Both the position numbers and the translations under genes were made by a program. The notes under the pieces were generated by a model. It was not told the origin of the DNA, did no database searches, and saw only the letters and a list, made by a program, of their open reading frames with translations. Below, one piece after another: positions 25,961 through 35,456 of a stretch of DNA of 64,000 bases; the stretch's first letter is position 1; each line of letters starts with the position of its first letter. The stretch spans positions 62,001-126,000 of the forward strand of contig NZ_OY776576.1 of assembly GCF_963675815.1 (NCBI RefSeq), given 5' to 3'. The stretch comes from an uncultured Desulfuromusa sp. GTDB lineage: Bacteria; Desulfobacterota; Desulfuromonadia; Desulfuromonadales; Geopsychrobacteraceae.

Positions 25961-27203
25961 AGCGCAAAGCCTCAGTCGGGTCCATGCGCGAAGCTCGCCA
26001 TGCCGGATAAATAGTTGCCAGCAAACAGATGCTCATTGCCATCAACACCACCATAGCAACATCACTGGCAATAATATCTGATGGGAAATGTTCCATGCCG
26101 TAAACCGACTGGTCAAATATCCGGATTCCGAACAATTGCTCCAGGAATTTGATTGCAGCATCGGCATAGTTGGCCAGCATCACCCCAAGGACTGCCCCCA
26201 CCCCGGTGCCCACTGTACCGATAATGAACCCTTCCATCATGAAGATTTTCATAATGCTGCGAGAATTGGCTCCCATGGCTCTAAGTATCGCTATGTCCCG
26301 ATTTTTCTCCATCACAACCATGATCAGGGTTGTTGCGATATTAAAAGCGGCAACCAGTACGATAATCCCGAGAATGATAAATAAACCGAGTTTTTCCAGC
26401 TTCAGTGCGGAAAGGAAAGAACCATAAATACTCTGCCAGGGGCGAATGACGGTGGGAAAATCAAACTGAGCGGACAGAGCTTCAGCAACTTGAGGAGCCC
26501 GATCATAACGATCGACTTCCAGCTCAACACCACTGACAACCCCCTCTGAGTCAAAAAAAGTCTGCGCAACAGACAAAGGGATATAAGCATAAAAGCTATC
26601 AACAAGACTGCTCTGTTTCTCAAAAACAGCGACAACCTCAAAAGGTTTCATCTTCGGAATCATTCCAAAAGGAGTCATACTGAACAAGGGAGGAATAACA
26701 TTGACGGAATCACCAACAGTCACACCCAGGCTGCCGGCCGTATCAAGCCCGATGATGATACCAGGGCGATCCATGGCTCCGGAAAAAAACTGCTCCGTCG
26801 CCAACCGACCTTCCGCTGTCAGCATCTGTTGCGAAAATATTTTATGCTCTGGCCCCACCCCTTTGACACTGACAGCCGAGACATTCCCTCTGGAGAGTAA
26901 CATTGCCTCTTTAGACACAAAGGGGACTGCGGAAAGAACATGCGGGGTATTCTTCGCAGCGGTCACCAGCTCCCGAGGATTATCGATTCCCTCACCAAAA
27001 CGCTGGATTAAGACATGAGGGACATTCCCCAGAATCTGCTGGCGAACACCATCAGAAAAACCTGTCATCACCGCCAGAACCAGAATCAGGGCGGCAACGC
27101 CAAGAGTCACCCCGGCAATCGAGATAAAGGATATGACAGAAATAAAAGTTTGCTTGCGCTTGGCACGCAGATAGCGCAGGCTGATAAACCATTCGTAGGA
27201 CAT
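25953..27203 (-). CDS. lolC: Lipoprotein-releasing ABC transporter permease LolC/LolE-type
   Basis: This 416-residue permease has the MacB/LolCE layout: a helix near the N-terminus (SVISFISIAGVTLGVAALILVLAV at about 21-44), a large periplasmic domain (about 50-260), and three C-terminal helices (about 272-300, 320-345, 370-395). The family motif MTGFSDGVRQQILGNVPHV follows the first helix. Only one permease is encoded here, so it is likely to act as a homodimer in the manner of LolF-type systems, an inference. It overlaps lolD by 8 nt and follows lysS after 22 nt. Confidence 0.93.
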   Translation of the reverse strand: MSYEWFISLRYLRAKRKQTFISVISFISIAGVTLGVAALILVLAVMTGFSDGVRQQILGNVPHVLIQRFGEGIDNPRELVTAAKNTPHVLSAVPFVSKEAMLLSRGNVSAVSVKGVGPEHKIFSQQMLTAEGRLATEQFFSGAMDRPGIIIGLDTAGSLGVTVGDSVNVIPPLFSMTPFGMIPKMKPFEVVAVFEKQSSLVDSFYAYIPLSVAQTFFDSEGVVSGVELEVDRYDRAPQVAEALSAQFDFPTVIRPWQSIYGSFLSALKLEKLGLFIILGIIVLVAAFNIATTLIMVVMEKNRDIAILRAMGANSRSIMKIFMMEGFIIGTVGTGVGAVLGVMLANYADAAIKFLEQLFGIRIFDQSVYGMEHFPSDIIASDVAMVVLMAMSICLLATIYPAWRASRMDPTEALRYE

Positions 27204-27225
27204 TATTATCCGTTTCAGCCGTTAA

Positions 27226-28710
27226 TCAGCTGATTTCAGGTCGTAATTGCGGGAACAGAATGACATCGCGAATCGAAGCTGAATCCGTCAGTAACATGAC
27301 CAGACGATCAATTCCGATCCCCTCGCCTGCCGTTGGTGGCAGACCATACTCAAGAGCACGAATATAATCTTCATCCATGCCATGAGCCTCCTCATCACCC
27401 GCCGCCTTTTCCTCTAATTGATGAAGAAAACGTTCCTTTTGATCTAAAGGATTGTTTAACTCGGAAAAAGCATTGGCTAATTCACGTCCGACTATAAACA
27501 GTTCAAAACGATCAACGACATCAGGATTCTGATCATTTTTACGCGACAACGGTGAAATCTCAGTAGGATATTCAGTAATGAATGTTGGTTGCCATAGTTT
27601 CGGCTCGACCACTTCATCAAAAATTTCAGCCAGGAGTTTACCATGCCCGATGCGACCATCCAATTCCAGGCCAAGAGACTGAGCATAGGAAAAAGATTGA
27701 TCCCGGTCTTCGAGAACAGCCATTTCAACGGTACCGTATTTGACAATTGACTCTTTCAGGGTCAAGCGGTCCCATGGTGGCGTTAAATCAACATCCTTAC
27801 CGCCATAAGGGATAACCAAACCACCACACACCTTGTTGGCCACGTGGCAAATCAATTCTTCAGTAAAATCCATGAGATCATCATAGGTTGCATAAGCCCG
27901 GTAAAACTCCATCATGGTAAATTCAGGATTATGTTGAATAGAAATCCCTTCATTGCGGAAATTACGGTTAATTTCAAAAACACGATCGAAACCACCGACA
28001 ACCAACCGTTTCAGATAAAGTTCAGGGGCAATACGCAAAAACAAATCCATTTTCAGGGTATTATGATGGGTCATGAAAGGTTTAGCCGTTGCCCCACCGG
28101 CAACTTGATGCATCATCGGGGTCTCAACTTCCAGATAATCCGAGTTCAGCATATACTCACGGATCAAACTGACAATCCGACTGCGTTTCCGGAAAACATC
28201 CCGGACGTCAGTGTTCACTATCAAATCAAGATACCGTTGCCGATAACGAATTTCCACATCCGTCAATCCATGCCATTTTTCAGGCAAAGGCAACAGTGAT
28301 TTTGTCAACAAGGTGATTTCAGCAGCACGCAAAGAAAGCTCATCTGTCTTGGTACGAAAAGGAGAACCGGAAATACCAACAATATCACCAATATCAAACT
28401 TCTTAAAACTCTCAAAAGCCTCTTCACCAACCTGATTACGTGCAACGTAAATTTGAATGCGGCCACTACCATCCTGCAGTTGTAAAAACGCAGCTTTACC
28501 AAAATCACGCCGGGCCATAATACGGCCACCGATACGGTAGGTTACATCTAATTCTTCCAACTTCAATTTATCATCAGCAGCATGAGCATTAACAATCTGC
28601 TGAGCATTATGTGTGACAGTAAAACCATTGGCAAAGGGGTTGATTCCGGCAGCCTGAAAACTCTCAACCTTCGCCCGCCGTTGTTGCAGTAAATCGTTTA
28701 CTTCTTCCAT
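27226..28710 (-). CDS. lysS: Lysyl-tRNA synthetase, class II
   Basis: LysRS charges tRNA-Lys. The 494-residue enzyme has an N-terminal OB-fold anticodon-binding domain (about 55-160, with [20 protein letters not shown]), the motif-1 region ([11 protein letters not shown]), motif 2 ([20 protein letters not shown] near 258), and motif 3 ([12 protein letters not shown] near 465). It leads the large envelope operon, with AAGGA about 8 nt before its ATG and a sigma-70-type promoter about 30-65 nt upstream. That pairing of lysS with lolCD is widespread. Confidence 0.97.
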   Translation of the reverse strand: MEEVNDLLQQRRAKVESFQAAGINPFANGFTVTHNAQQIVNAHAADDKLKLEELDVTYRIGGRIMARRDFGKAAFLQLQDGSGRIQIYVARNQVGEEAFESFKKFDIGDIVGISGSPFRTKTDELSLRAAEITLLTKSLLPLPEKWHGLTDVEIRYRQRYLDLIVNTDVRDVFRKRSRIVSLIREYMLNSDYLEVETPMMHQVAGGATAKPFMTHHNTLKMDLFLRIAPELYLKRLVVGGFDRVFEINRNFRNEGISIQHNPEFTMMEFYRAYATYDDLMDFTEELICHVANKVCGGLVIPYGGKDVDLTPPWDRLTLKESIVKYGTVEMAVLEDRDQSFSYAQSLGLELDGRIGHGKLLAEIFDEVVEPKLWQPTFITEYPTEISPLSRKNDQNPDVVDRFELFIVGRELANAFSELNNPLDQKERFLHQLEEKAAGDEEAHGMDEDYIRALEYGLPPTAGEGIGIDRLVMLLTDSASIRDVILFPQLRPEIS

Positions 28711-28745
28711 GTTTTATATCCTTAAACGCTTAAATTTGGATTCGC

Positions 28746-28775
28746 ACGATAACCTCAGAACCTAAGGCTCGTCAA
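28746..28775 (-). promoter_or_regulatory. Sigma-70-type promoter of the lysS-lol-bam-lpx operon
   Basis: On the minus strand TTGACG (28770-28775) is 18 bp from TATCGT (28746-28751); shifting one base gives TTATCG at 17. Transcription would start near 28740, about 30 nt before the lysS ATG. It faces the whole lipid A/Bam block, in which most later genes overlap or almost touch. Confidence 0.55.
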
Positions 28776-28867
28776 GGCAGAAAGCCTCTATAAATGTAAC
28801 AGTCAGTTAAATATGGCGGCAGGAAGAAAAAACCATAAATCCAGCGTCATGAATCTATGTAGAAAAA

Positions 28868-29284
28868 TTAAAGCGGGAGCCCTTCAAATACAGTCAGAGA
28901 CCTCCGGAATTCACTTGGAATACGGCATGGTTTACGCGTTTCATAGTTAAAACAAACCAGCGGAGTTTCACCTTCTGCAGTTAACTCCCCGGCCCGTTCA
29001 ATATGATACTCCATCAACCAACTGGAGCGTTTTAAATGTGTTGATCTGACTCCTATATTTAACTGATCACCGAGAAACATCTCCTGGCGATAAAAAACAT
29101 GCGCTTCCGGCATGATAATTCCACAGCCCCCAAGATCAATCTCAGAATATGGACCCAGATTCTCCAGGTAAGCAATCCGGGCATCCTGAAAGAAATTCAG
29201 TACCGCTGAATTGGCAACATGTCCACCATAATTAATATCTGCAACCCCGACACGATAAGAAAATTGAAAAGAAAAATTTGTCAT
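28868..29284 (-). CDS. Acyl-CoA thioesterase-like hotdog protein
   Basis: This 138-residue protein has the 4HBT hotdog fold. VGVADINYGGHVANSAVLNFFQDARIAYL near residues 9-37 is the catalytic loop with Asp and the long alpha helix that follows. LNIGVRSTHLKRSSWLMEYHIER and TPLVCFNYETRKPCRIP make the later strands. Members of this group hydrolyse acyl-CoA (FadM/YbgC type) or serve as thioesterases with unknown acyl groups. The start at 29284 follows AGGA by 7 nt and comes 14 nt after mutM. Longer frames reaching 29380 would overlap mutM and lack similarity. Last gene of its operon. Confidence 0.82.
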   Translation of the reverse strand: MTNFSFQFSYRVGVADINYGGHVANSAVLNFFQDARIAYLENLGPYSEIDLGGCGIIMPEAHVFYRQEMFLGDQLNIGVRSTHLKRSSWLMEYHIERAGELTAEGETPLVCFNYETRKPCRIPSEFRRSLTVFEGLPL

Positions 29285-29298
29285 CTTGCTGTCCTTGA

Positions 29299-30114
29299 TC
29301 AACTCTGGCATCCGGCACAATAAAATGTTGAACGCTGACCTATTTTCTGACTGAGGATCGTCTGGCCGCAAGCAAAACAACAGCCCCCACCGCGCCCATA
29401 AACCTGCAGCTGCTGTGCAAAATATCCAGGTTTTCCATCAGCTTGATTAAAATCTTGAATTGTTGTTCCTCCAGCAATAATTGCCTCTTGCAAAATATTC
29501 TTGATGGCAAAAGCCAGAGTCCGATAACGTTCCAGACCTATCCTCCCTGCAGCGCGATCAGGACGAATTCCAGCAGAGAACAGAGATTCATTGGCATAGA
29601 TATTCCCGACGCCGACAACCGTCTTTTGATCCATGATAAATTGCTTCACTGGCTGTTTTTTCCCTCTGGAGGCTGAATAAAGATACTCACCGTTGAATTC
29701 ATCCGTCAAAGGTTCCGGACCAAGATTGAGAAGCAATTTATAGGTACAGGGGTCCTCATCGGTGTAAAGAAAAGCCCCGAACTTGCGAGGATCGGTCAAC
29801 CGCAGACATGTCCCGTCAGTAAAAATCAGGTCAACATGATCATGCTTCTTCTCTGTTGTTTCAGCTGGAACAATCCTTAAACTTCCTGACATCCCCAGAT
29901 GGAGGATTATTGTCCCATCATCACAGTGCAGCAACAGGTATTTTGCTCGCCGTTCAACACTGATGATTTTTTGTCCCGGGAGAAGATGACAGAGAGTCTC
30001 ATCAAGAGGCCAGCGCAATCGTTCAGTCCGAAAAACACATTCAAGAATAGTTCGATTGGTAATATGTGGAGCGATGCCACGCAGTGTCGTTTCAACTTCA
30101 GGTAATTCAGGCAT
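29299..30114 (-). CDS. mutM: Formamidopyrimidine-DNA glycosylase
   Basis: MutM (Fpg) removes 8-oxoguanine and ring-opened purines from DNA and cuts the strand. The 271-residue enzyme keeps the PELPEVET N-terminus with catalytic Pro1 and Glu2 (after loss of Met), a lysine near residue 57 (RRAKYLLL region), the helix-two-turn-helix QKTVVGVGNIYANESLF near 155-170, and the C-terminal zinc finger CFACGQTI...FYCAGC. Full length. It starts 2 nt after the YchJ-like gene's stop, so it is an internal operon member. Confidence 0.96.
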   Translation of the reverse strand: MPELPEVETTLRGIAPHITNRTILECVFRTERLRWPLDETLCHLLPGQKIISVERRAKYLLLHCDDGTIILHLGMSGSLRIVPAETTEKKHDHVDLIFTDGTCLRLTDPRKFGAFLYTDEDPCTYKLLLNLGPEPLTDEFNGEYLYSASRGKKQPVKQFIMDQKTVVGVGNIYANESLFSAGIRPDRAAGRIGLERYRTLAFAIKNILQEAIIAGGTTIQDFNQADGKPGYFAQQLQVYGRGGGCCFACGQTILSQKIGQRSTFYCAGCQS

Positions 30115-30116
30115 CG

Positions 30117-30524
30117 CTAAAACCGTATCTTCGGAGTCGCCGTATCAAAATGAGAGAAATCAATCAGATCAGGTGAGCCCGTGTAGTCATCCACCCCCAG
30201 TTTTTGAGCTGAATGATAACGCCACCCACTCCCTGTTTCGATAAGTAAAGCCAATTCGTAAAAAAACTGTGTCCTTTCACCAACGGTTATGTTCATAACC
30301 AGAAGGCTTTCCTGTTGCTTTTCATCAATAATTCGATGTCGCAAACAACGCCAGTCAGTGACAACAATGGACGCCAAATGCTGTCGAGCAAAATCGATAT
30401 AGTCTTTACGATCATGGAATTGCCGAATAAAAGGGGCATCGCAATGATAACTGTCATAAACAAATCCGTAATCACCGGACATTAAGGCCGAAAAACGTTT
30501 ATTTAAAAACTGGAGAGGCGTCAT
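30117..30524 (-). CDS. YchJ/NTF2-like small protein
   Basis: This 135-residue protein is of uncertain function. The opening FLNKRFSALMSGDYGFVYDSYH looks like the middle of YchJ/UPF0225 proteins (LMRSRYSAY...), whose NTF2-like core precedes a SEC-C zinc motif. No SEC-C cysteines are visible here, so only the NTF2-like core would be present. Six or so beta strands (FFYELALLIETGSGWRYHSAQ) fit that fold. It overlaps oppC by 4 nt and precedes mutM by 2 nt. Without cysteine motifs, assignment stays loose. No substrate can be proposed. Confidence 0.5.
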   Translation of the reverse strand: MTPLQFLNKRFSALMSGDYGFVYDSYHCDAPFIRQFHDRKDYIDFARQHLASIVVTDWRCLRHRIIDEKQQESLLVMNITVGERTQFFYELALLIETGSGWRYHSAQKLGVDDYTGSPDLIDFSHFDTATPKIRF

Positions 30525-31378
30525 TCTTTAAGCCTGGGATCCAGAGCATCGCGAACCCCTTCACCAAACAGGTTATATCCCAGAACGGTTATCAGGATGG
30601 CCAGACCAGGAAAAACCGACAACCACCAGGCACTGCCAAGGGTCTGCTTACCGACAATCAACATATTCCCCCAGGAAGGGGTCGGGGGCTGCACACCAAT
30701 GCCAAGGAACGAAAGAGCACTTTCAGTTAAAATAGCACCCGCAACCCCAAGAGTTGCAGAAACAAGAATCGGCGACATTGCATTCGGCAGAATATGACGA
30801 AAAATCAAACGGAAATCTGTCGCACCAAGAGCCTGTGCCGCAAGGACAAAATCACGTTGGCGCAAGCTTAAAAATTCGGCCCGGATTAAGCGCGCCACCC
30901 CCATCCAGCTGGTCAGTCCTATCACGATCATGATGTTCCAGATGGATGGATCAAGAAATGCGATTACGGCCAGGATCAGGAAAAAGGTAGGAAAGCACAG
31001 CATGATATCAACAAACCGCATGACCAGAGTATCAACCCAACCACCGTAGTATCCGGCAAGAGATCCTAAAAAAATACCAATCAAAGTTGAGATCCCAACC
31101 GCAACAAATCCAACCAGTAAAGAAATTCGCGCCCCATAAAGCATTCGTACAAACACTTCACGCCCTAAATCATCGGTTCCAAAAGGATGATTGATGCTTG
31201 GAGGTAAATAGCTCTGGGCAATATTTATTGCAGCAGGATCAACCGTTGTGAACGAGGCTAAAGCAGCCATCAGAAACATGATCAGAATGATTCCGGCACC
31301 AACCAGAGCCATACGATTATGGAGCAACCGTTGCCAAACAACATCAAAAAGAAAAGAACTCCTGGGCCTTAACATCAT
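30521..31378 (-). CDS. oppC: Oligopeptide ABC transporter permease, OppC/DppC type
   Basis: This 285-residue inner-membrane permease has an N-terminal helix (about 20-40, ALVGAGIILIMFLMAAL), a short periplasmic stretch with HPFGTDDLGREVFVRMLYGAR (family hallmark), and five more helices. The EAA loop LVLAAQALGATDFRLIFRHILPN near residues 180-205 contacts the ATPase. With OppB it makes the membrane channel. No ATPase gene (OppD/F) lies in this operon. A TGATG junction joins it to the MshEN-like gene upstream, so it is translated by restart after that gene, and it overlaps the next gene by 4 nt. Confidence 0.9.
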   Translation of the reverse strand: MMLRPRSSFLFDVVWQRLLHNRMALVGAGIILIMFLMAALASFTTVDPAAINIAQSYLPPSINHPFGTDDLGREVFVRMLYGARISLLVGFVAVGISTLIGIFLGSLAGYYGGWVDTLVMRFVDIMLCFPTFFLILAVIAFLDPSIWNIMIVIGLTSWMGVARLIRAEFLSLRQRDFVLAAQALGATDFRLIFRHILPNAMSPILVSATLGVAGAILTESALSFLGIGVQPPTPSWGNMLIVGKQTLGSAWWLSVFPGLAILITVLGYNLFGEGVRDALDPRLKE

Positions 31379-31992
31379 CAGTTAAATTTCACCCGCTCAA
31401 CATCAAGAGCACTCAGAATACCTTTTTGCTTGAGAATCTCAAGTAAGACATCAAGTCGCGAATCGTGGGATGTGATATCATCAAAACTGACCATTCCAGA
31501 CTCCATAATCGCCTTATCTGCATGGAAATCCGTTTTTTCTTCAACTTCTTCGGGGGCATTATTTTTGATTGCCTGACTGATTTCCGCCTCTGCCGCCAAA
31601 ACAGGGATCACTTTACAACCCGTTGCAAATTGCAAATCATCAATCAGCTTCACATTCGTGGGATCGGTCATCGCAACCCGCAATAATTTTTCATGGCCGG
31701 ATTTACGCAGTTCAATGGGAATAACCATCAATTCAGCCATCCGTTCCAAGGACAACAAAGACATGAGCTCTTTGGGGATCTCAAGCTCCAGCAAAGAAAC
31801 CCGTGAGTATTTAACTTGGGTTTCAAGAAATTCCATGATGGTTTCTTCCGGCAGATAACCGAGCTTCACCAGCGCACTGCCAATCCGTCCACCGAGGTTT
31901 CGTTGCATAGAAAGAGCAGAGTCCAGTTGAAATTGATCTATCAGACCAGCCTCCAGGAGCATTTCCCCTAATCGATTCGCATTAATTTGCAT
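31378..31992 (-). CDS. Stand-alone MshEN/GspE N-terminal-domain protein (possible c-di-GMP binder)
   Basis: This 204-residue soluble protein looks like the N-terminal MshEN domain of PilB/GspE-type ATPases, without the ATPase. Two tandem copies of the MshEN motif are visible: RLGEMLLEAGLIDQFQLDSALSMQ in segments at residues 7-30, and RIGSALVKLGYLPEETIMEFLETQ at 36-59. Both fit the R-L/I-G-x2-L-x2-x-G-x-L-x4-L/I-x3-L-x2-Q pattern that in MshE grips cyclic di-GMP. Residues 64-145 carry the rest of the domain (KVIPVLAAEAEISQAI). The 60-residue C-terminus is charged and unmatched. It lies between oppB and oppC with a 1-nt overlap to oppC. A regulatory link to the transporter is a guess. Confidence 0.72.
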   Translation of the reverse strand: MQINANRLGEMLLEAGLIDQFQLDSALSMQRNLGGRIGSALVKLGYLPEETIMEFLETQVKYSRVSLLELEIPKELMSLLSLERMAELMVIPIELRKSGHEKLLRVAMTDPTNVKLIDDLQFATGCKVIPVLAAEAEISQAIKNNAPEEVEEKTDFHADKAIMESGMVSFDDITSHDSRLDVLLEILKQKGILSALDVERVKFN

Positions 31993-32029
31993 AACCGTCC
32001 TTATTTTTCTTGAATTCCGACATTAAAGT

Positions 32030-33019
32030 CTAATGCCCACTTTGCTGTCCATGACGGATACGCGGATCAGCCAGAGCATAACTGATATCAGCCAGCAAGT
32101 TCCCCAACAATGTCAGCACCGCCCCCATGACAAGAACCCCCATGATCAAAGGATAATCCCGCATCATCACGCCATCGTAAAAAAGTTTTCCCATCCCGGG
32201 AATCGCAAAAATTGTTTCAAAAATAACACTTCCACCGATCAAGCCGGGAACCGAAAGACCCAGGATTGTAATCACCGGAAGTAATGCGTTTCGCAACGCA
32301 TGCTTATAGATCACCGTCCGCTCAGACAAACCTTTTGCCCTCGCCGTGAGAATATAGTCCTGACGGACGACCTCAAGCATGTTGGAGCGCATATAGCGTG
32401 AGAACCCGGCTAATCCACCGATTGCAGAAATAAAAACAGGCAAAACAAGATGACTCACTCTGTCCACCAGCTGCTCTCCCCAACTCAGATATTCATACCC
32501 CAGAGATTTCAAGCCAGAGACCGGCAGTAAACCCAGCCGGACCCCAAACCAGTCCATAAGCAATAGTGCCAGCCAAAATGAGGGCATTGCAAAACCGGTG
32601 AACACGAGAACTGTCGTGATGCGATCAAAGCCTGAATTTCGCTGTATGGCTGAAAGAATACCCAGAGGAACTGAAACTGCCAGGATAAGAATAATCGAAA
32701 GCAGGTTCAGTAAAATTGTCACCGGCAACCGTTCCAGAACTTTATCCAGAACCGGACGACGGTCAGTCGCAAAAGACTCTCCAAAGTCGAGTTGCACCAG
32801 ACGCGACAACCACGTCCAATACTGGACATAAAGTGGCTGGTCAAGACCATACTGAGACCGCAAGCGTTGTTGTAATTCAGAACTAACCTCTGGATTGAGT
32901 TGTGTCTGCATATCTGTGGGTTCACCTGGTGCCAGGTGAATCACAACAAAAGAGATCAACGTAATCCCAAGCAATAATGGGACAAGCAGTAACAAACGTT
33001 TGGCGATATAACTCAGCAT
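32030..33019 (-). CDS. oppB: Oligopeptide ABC transporter permease, OppB/DppB type
   Basis: This 329-residue permease has six membrane helices. The first is [24 protein letters not shown] (about 8-31), followed by the periplasmic stretch [19 protein letters not shown] and the DFGESF motif typical of OppB. The EAA loop [32 protein letters not shown] near 215-246 is the coupling site. It follows oppA after 30 nt and precedes the MshEN-like gene by 37 nt. The usual OppD/OppF ATPases are absent from the window, so ATPases must come from elsewhere. Confidence 0.9.
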   Translation of the reverse strand: MLSYIAKRLLLLVPLLLGITLISFVVIHLAPGEPTDMQTQLNPEVSSELQQRLRSQYGLDQPLYVQYWTWLSRLVQLDFGESFATDRRPVLDKVLERLPVTILLNLLSIILILAVSVPLGILSAIQRNSGFDRITTVLVFTGFAMPSFWLALLLMDWFGVRLGLLPVSGLKSLGYEYLSWGEQLVDRVSHLVLPVFISAIGGLAGFSRYMRSNMLEVVRQDYILTARAKGLSERTVIYKHALRNALLPVITILGLSVPGLIGGSVIFETIFAIPGMGKLFYDGVMMRDYPLIMGVLVMGAVLTLLGNLLADISYALADPRIRHGQQSGH

Positions 33020-33049
33020 ATCATACTCTCAAAAACAACCTTATCGAAA

Positions 33050-34678
33050 CTACCTGGAATATTTTTGTTCAGCCTTTGGAACAAACCATTTATCAAAATT
33101 ATAGCGGATGCCGGCCGGCGCCGGTGCCACTCCTCGAAAACGCTTGGACACCGCAGGCAAGGCCTCGCCAACGTACAAAAAAGTATAGGGCTGCTCTTCT
33201 GCCAGGATCTCCTGGAAACGATCATAATAAACTTTGCGTTTTTGTAAATCAAAAATCCGGCGGCCTTCCTCAAGAAGACGATCAACTTCATCATTTTTAA
33301 AACTAATGAAATTCAATCCCCCGGGAACAGCCTTGCTGGAATGCCAAACATTATACTGATCAGGTTCCGGACCTCCGGTCCATGCTAGGATTGTAGCATC
33401 AAAATTATTTGGGTTGATAAATTCCTTGAGAAAGGTCGCCCATTCGATGATCCGCAACTTCACGTCAACACCAACCTCCTTGAAACGCTGCTGAATTATT
33501 TCGCCCGTTTTTGCACGCAGATCATTCCCTTGGTTGGTCACAATGGTAAAAGAAAATTCCTTGCCGTCTTTATCCAAGATCCCATTACCATTCGAATCTT
33601 TCCAGCCGGCTTCCGCTAAAAGCTGCCGGGCTTTGGCAGGATTATATGAATATTTGGGAACAGTAGAGTTGTAGACCCAGGTGTCCGGCTTATATGGCCC
33701 TGTAGCAATAGCTCCATACCCCAGCAACACACCATCAATAATTTCCTGCTTGTCAATTGCGTAGGAAAGAGCCTGCCTGACGCGCTTATCCTGAAAGAGC
33801 GGACGCTTCAGATTGTAGCCCAGGTAAGTATAACCAAAATTCAGGTAGCGATACTTGTTGTACAATCGCCTGAACGCAAGAGTATCTGTCTGCCGATCAT
33901 ACTGCAATGGTGAAAGCCCCATAAAATCAAGGCTACCCGTTTGTAGTTCCAGAAACTGGGTGGAGATATCCGGGATAATCCGATAAACAACACGCTTAAG
34001 ATAAGGCTGGCCTTCAAAATAGTCAGGATTGGCTTCGAGAACAATTTTTTCTCCCCCCACCCAATCAGAAAATTTATAGGGGCCGGTTCCCACCGGTTTG
34101 CGGGCCAAAGGACTTTTTGTCACATCTTTTCCGTCCAGAAGATGTCGCGGATGCACCGGCATGGACCAACTCATTAATGCCGGAGCGTAGGGTTTATCGT
34201 AATGAACCACAAAAGTATAGGGGTCAGGGGTTTCAACATCTTTCACCTGCTTGAAAGATTCCGCGTAAGCAGTCGGAGTTTTCGGATCAATATATAGCTG
34301 GTAATTGAACTTCACATCAGCTGCCGTAAAAGGTGCACCATCGTGCCAGACCACACCCTTGCGCAAATGAAAGGTAATCGTCAGATTATCATCTGAAACC
34401 TCCCACGATTCTGCAAGCTCACCCTCGATCTGAAGATTTTTATCGTACCTGATTAAGCCGTTATAAATCAGACCATTGATTGAACTGGAAGCAGAATCAG
34501 AAGCTAATACCGGCAGCAAAGTGCTGGCATCTCCGATGGAGGCTTCGATAAAAGTATCTCCAAAGTCTGGAGTTAGCGCTTCAGCCACTCCGGGAGGGTC
34601 AGCATCATCGACGTTGCTGCAGGAACTCAGCAGGATCAACGCAACAAGGAATAAACAATTATAGACAATAGCTTTCAT
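33050..34678 (-). CDS. oppA: Peptide-binding lipoprotein of an Opp/Dpp ABC transporter (SBP family 5)
   Basis: This 542-residue lipoprotein has an export signal ending in LILLSSC (lipidated Cys near 20). The family-5 solute-binding fold follows, with SSSINGLIYNGLIRYDKNLQIEGELAESWEVSDD, then WHDGAPFTAADVKFNYQLYID, and a long C-terminal lobe with VRQALSYAIDKQEIIDG. The ligand is likely a peptide, though the family also takes nickel, sugars and more. I choose the ATG at 34678, 6 nt after AAGGG; an upstream TTG and ATG are also in frame. It follows the LolB-like gene and precedes oppB. Confidence 0.9.
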   Translation of the reverse strand: MKAIVYNCLFLVALILLSSCSNVDDADPPGVAEALTPDFGDTFIEASIGDASTLLPVLASDSASSSINGLIYNGLIRYDKNLQIEGELAESWEVSDDNLTITFHLRKGVVWHDGAPFTAADVKFNYQLYIDPKTPTAYAESFKQVKDVETPDPYTFVVHYDKPYAPALMSWSMPVHPRHLLDGKDVTKSPLARKPVGTGPYKFSDWVGGEKIVLEANPDYFEGQPYLKRVVYRIIPDISTQFLELQTGSLDFMGLSPLQYDRQTDTLAFRRLYNKYRYLNFGYTYLGYNLKRPLFQDKRVRQALSYAIDKQEIIDGVLLGYGAIATGPYKPDTWVYNSTVPKYSYNPAKARQLLAEAGWKDSNGNGILDKDGKEFSFTIVTNQGNDLRAKTGEIIQQRFKEVGVDVKLRIIEWATFLKEFINPNNFDATILAWTGGPEPDQYNVWHSSKAVPGGLNFISFKNDEVDRLLEEGRRIFDLQKRKVYYDRFQEILAEEQPYTFLYVGEALPAVSKRFRGVAPAPAGIRYNFDKWFVPKAEQKYSR

Positions 34679-34700
34679 CATCAACCCTTGACCGGATCAT

Positions 34701-35456
34701 TCACGGCAAACGCTCAATAATTGCGTTATCAGGCCGGTGCAATTGAAATTGAGCGAGATCGATTCTTTCATTGACCTGCAGTTCGGAAAAAGTCACTTTT
34801 ATCCGTGTTTTCTCCAATGGCATAGCAATTTTAATCAGTTGAGGAAAGGAGCTCTCTTTGGAAAACTTTTCATATTCAACTGAAAGATATTCATCTCCCA
34901 TGCGATAGTAATCGCATCCAATCAATTGCAATCGACCATTAAACAACAATTCCTGCCTGTCATCATCATTTGCCAGCACCAGGCTTATCCCCCCTGCAAC
35001 CAACTCAACTGAGCTATCCTGATAATCTATCAGAGGTGGATCGTACAACAATAATGACAGCAGATCTGTGGTCATCAAAGGAACCCGGACAAAACGGAAT
35101 ATATTTTCATAGCTGGCGGGACCATAGAAAAATTTTCCAGGAACCGTGGTGTTGAGAAACACTGACAATAGATCACCGTCAGATGCCATTTGCAGAACCA
35201 ATTGACCAAACCCCGTTAACACATCGGCACGCAATCGATCAGGCCTTTGCAGTAACAGAAACTGCTCACTGGAAAAAAATTTATCTCCTGTCGTTAAAGC
35301 CACGCTTGCGGCACCATCAAGGGATGAAAAAGATCCCGAGGCAACGGAGATCTGACCGATCAACTGCTCTGCCGTCGGTACCTCATCCCAGACCGGCTTT
35401 TGCGGTTGCATACAACCTGCCAGAACAATCAGGAAAAGAAAGTTCAGCCACCGCAT
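34701..35456 (-). CDS. LolB-like outer-membrane lipoprotein
   Basis: This 251-residue lipoprotein has a signal with LIVLAGC (Cys15 lipidated) and a beta-rich domain whose order suits the LolB/DUF4292 fold: LDGAASVALTTGDKFFSSEQFLLLQRPDRLRADVLTGFGQLVLQMASDGDLLSVFL, then the hydrophobic loop VPLMTTDLLSLLL, and C-terminal strands ending LAQFQLHRP. LolB takes lipoproteins from LolA at the outer membrane. In this group such proteins often pair with a TPR lipoprotein as here, the two touching by 1 nt. Assignment is by fold pattern, not by firm identity. Confidence 0.68.
   Translation of the reverse strand: MRWLNFLFLIVLAGCMQPQKPVWDEVPTAEQLIGQISVASGSFSSLDGAASVALTTGDKFFSSEQFLLLQRPDRLRADVLTGFGQLVLQMASDGDLLSVFLNTTVPGKFFYGPASYENIFRFVRVPLMTTDLLSLLLYDPPLIDYQDSSVELVAGGISLVLANDDDRQELLFNGRLQLIGCDYYRMGDEYLSVEYEKFSKESSFPQLIKIAMPLEKTRIKVTFSELQVNERIDLAQFQLHRPDNAIIERLP

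Noticed and set aside
28711..28867. Possible riboswitch or T-box before lysS
   Set aside because: After the promoter only about 30 nt of leader remain, too few for a T-box or lysine riboswitch; no conserved core was seen.
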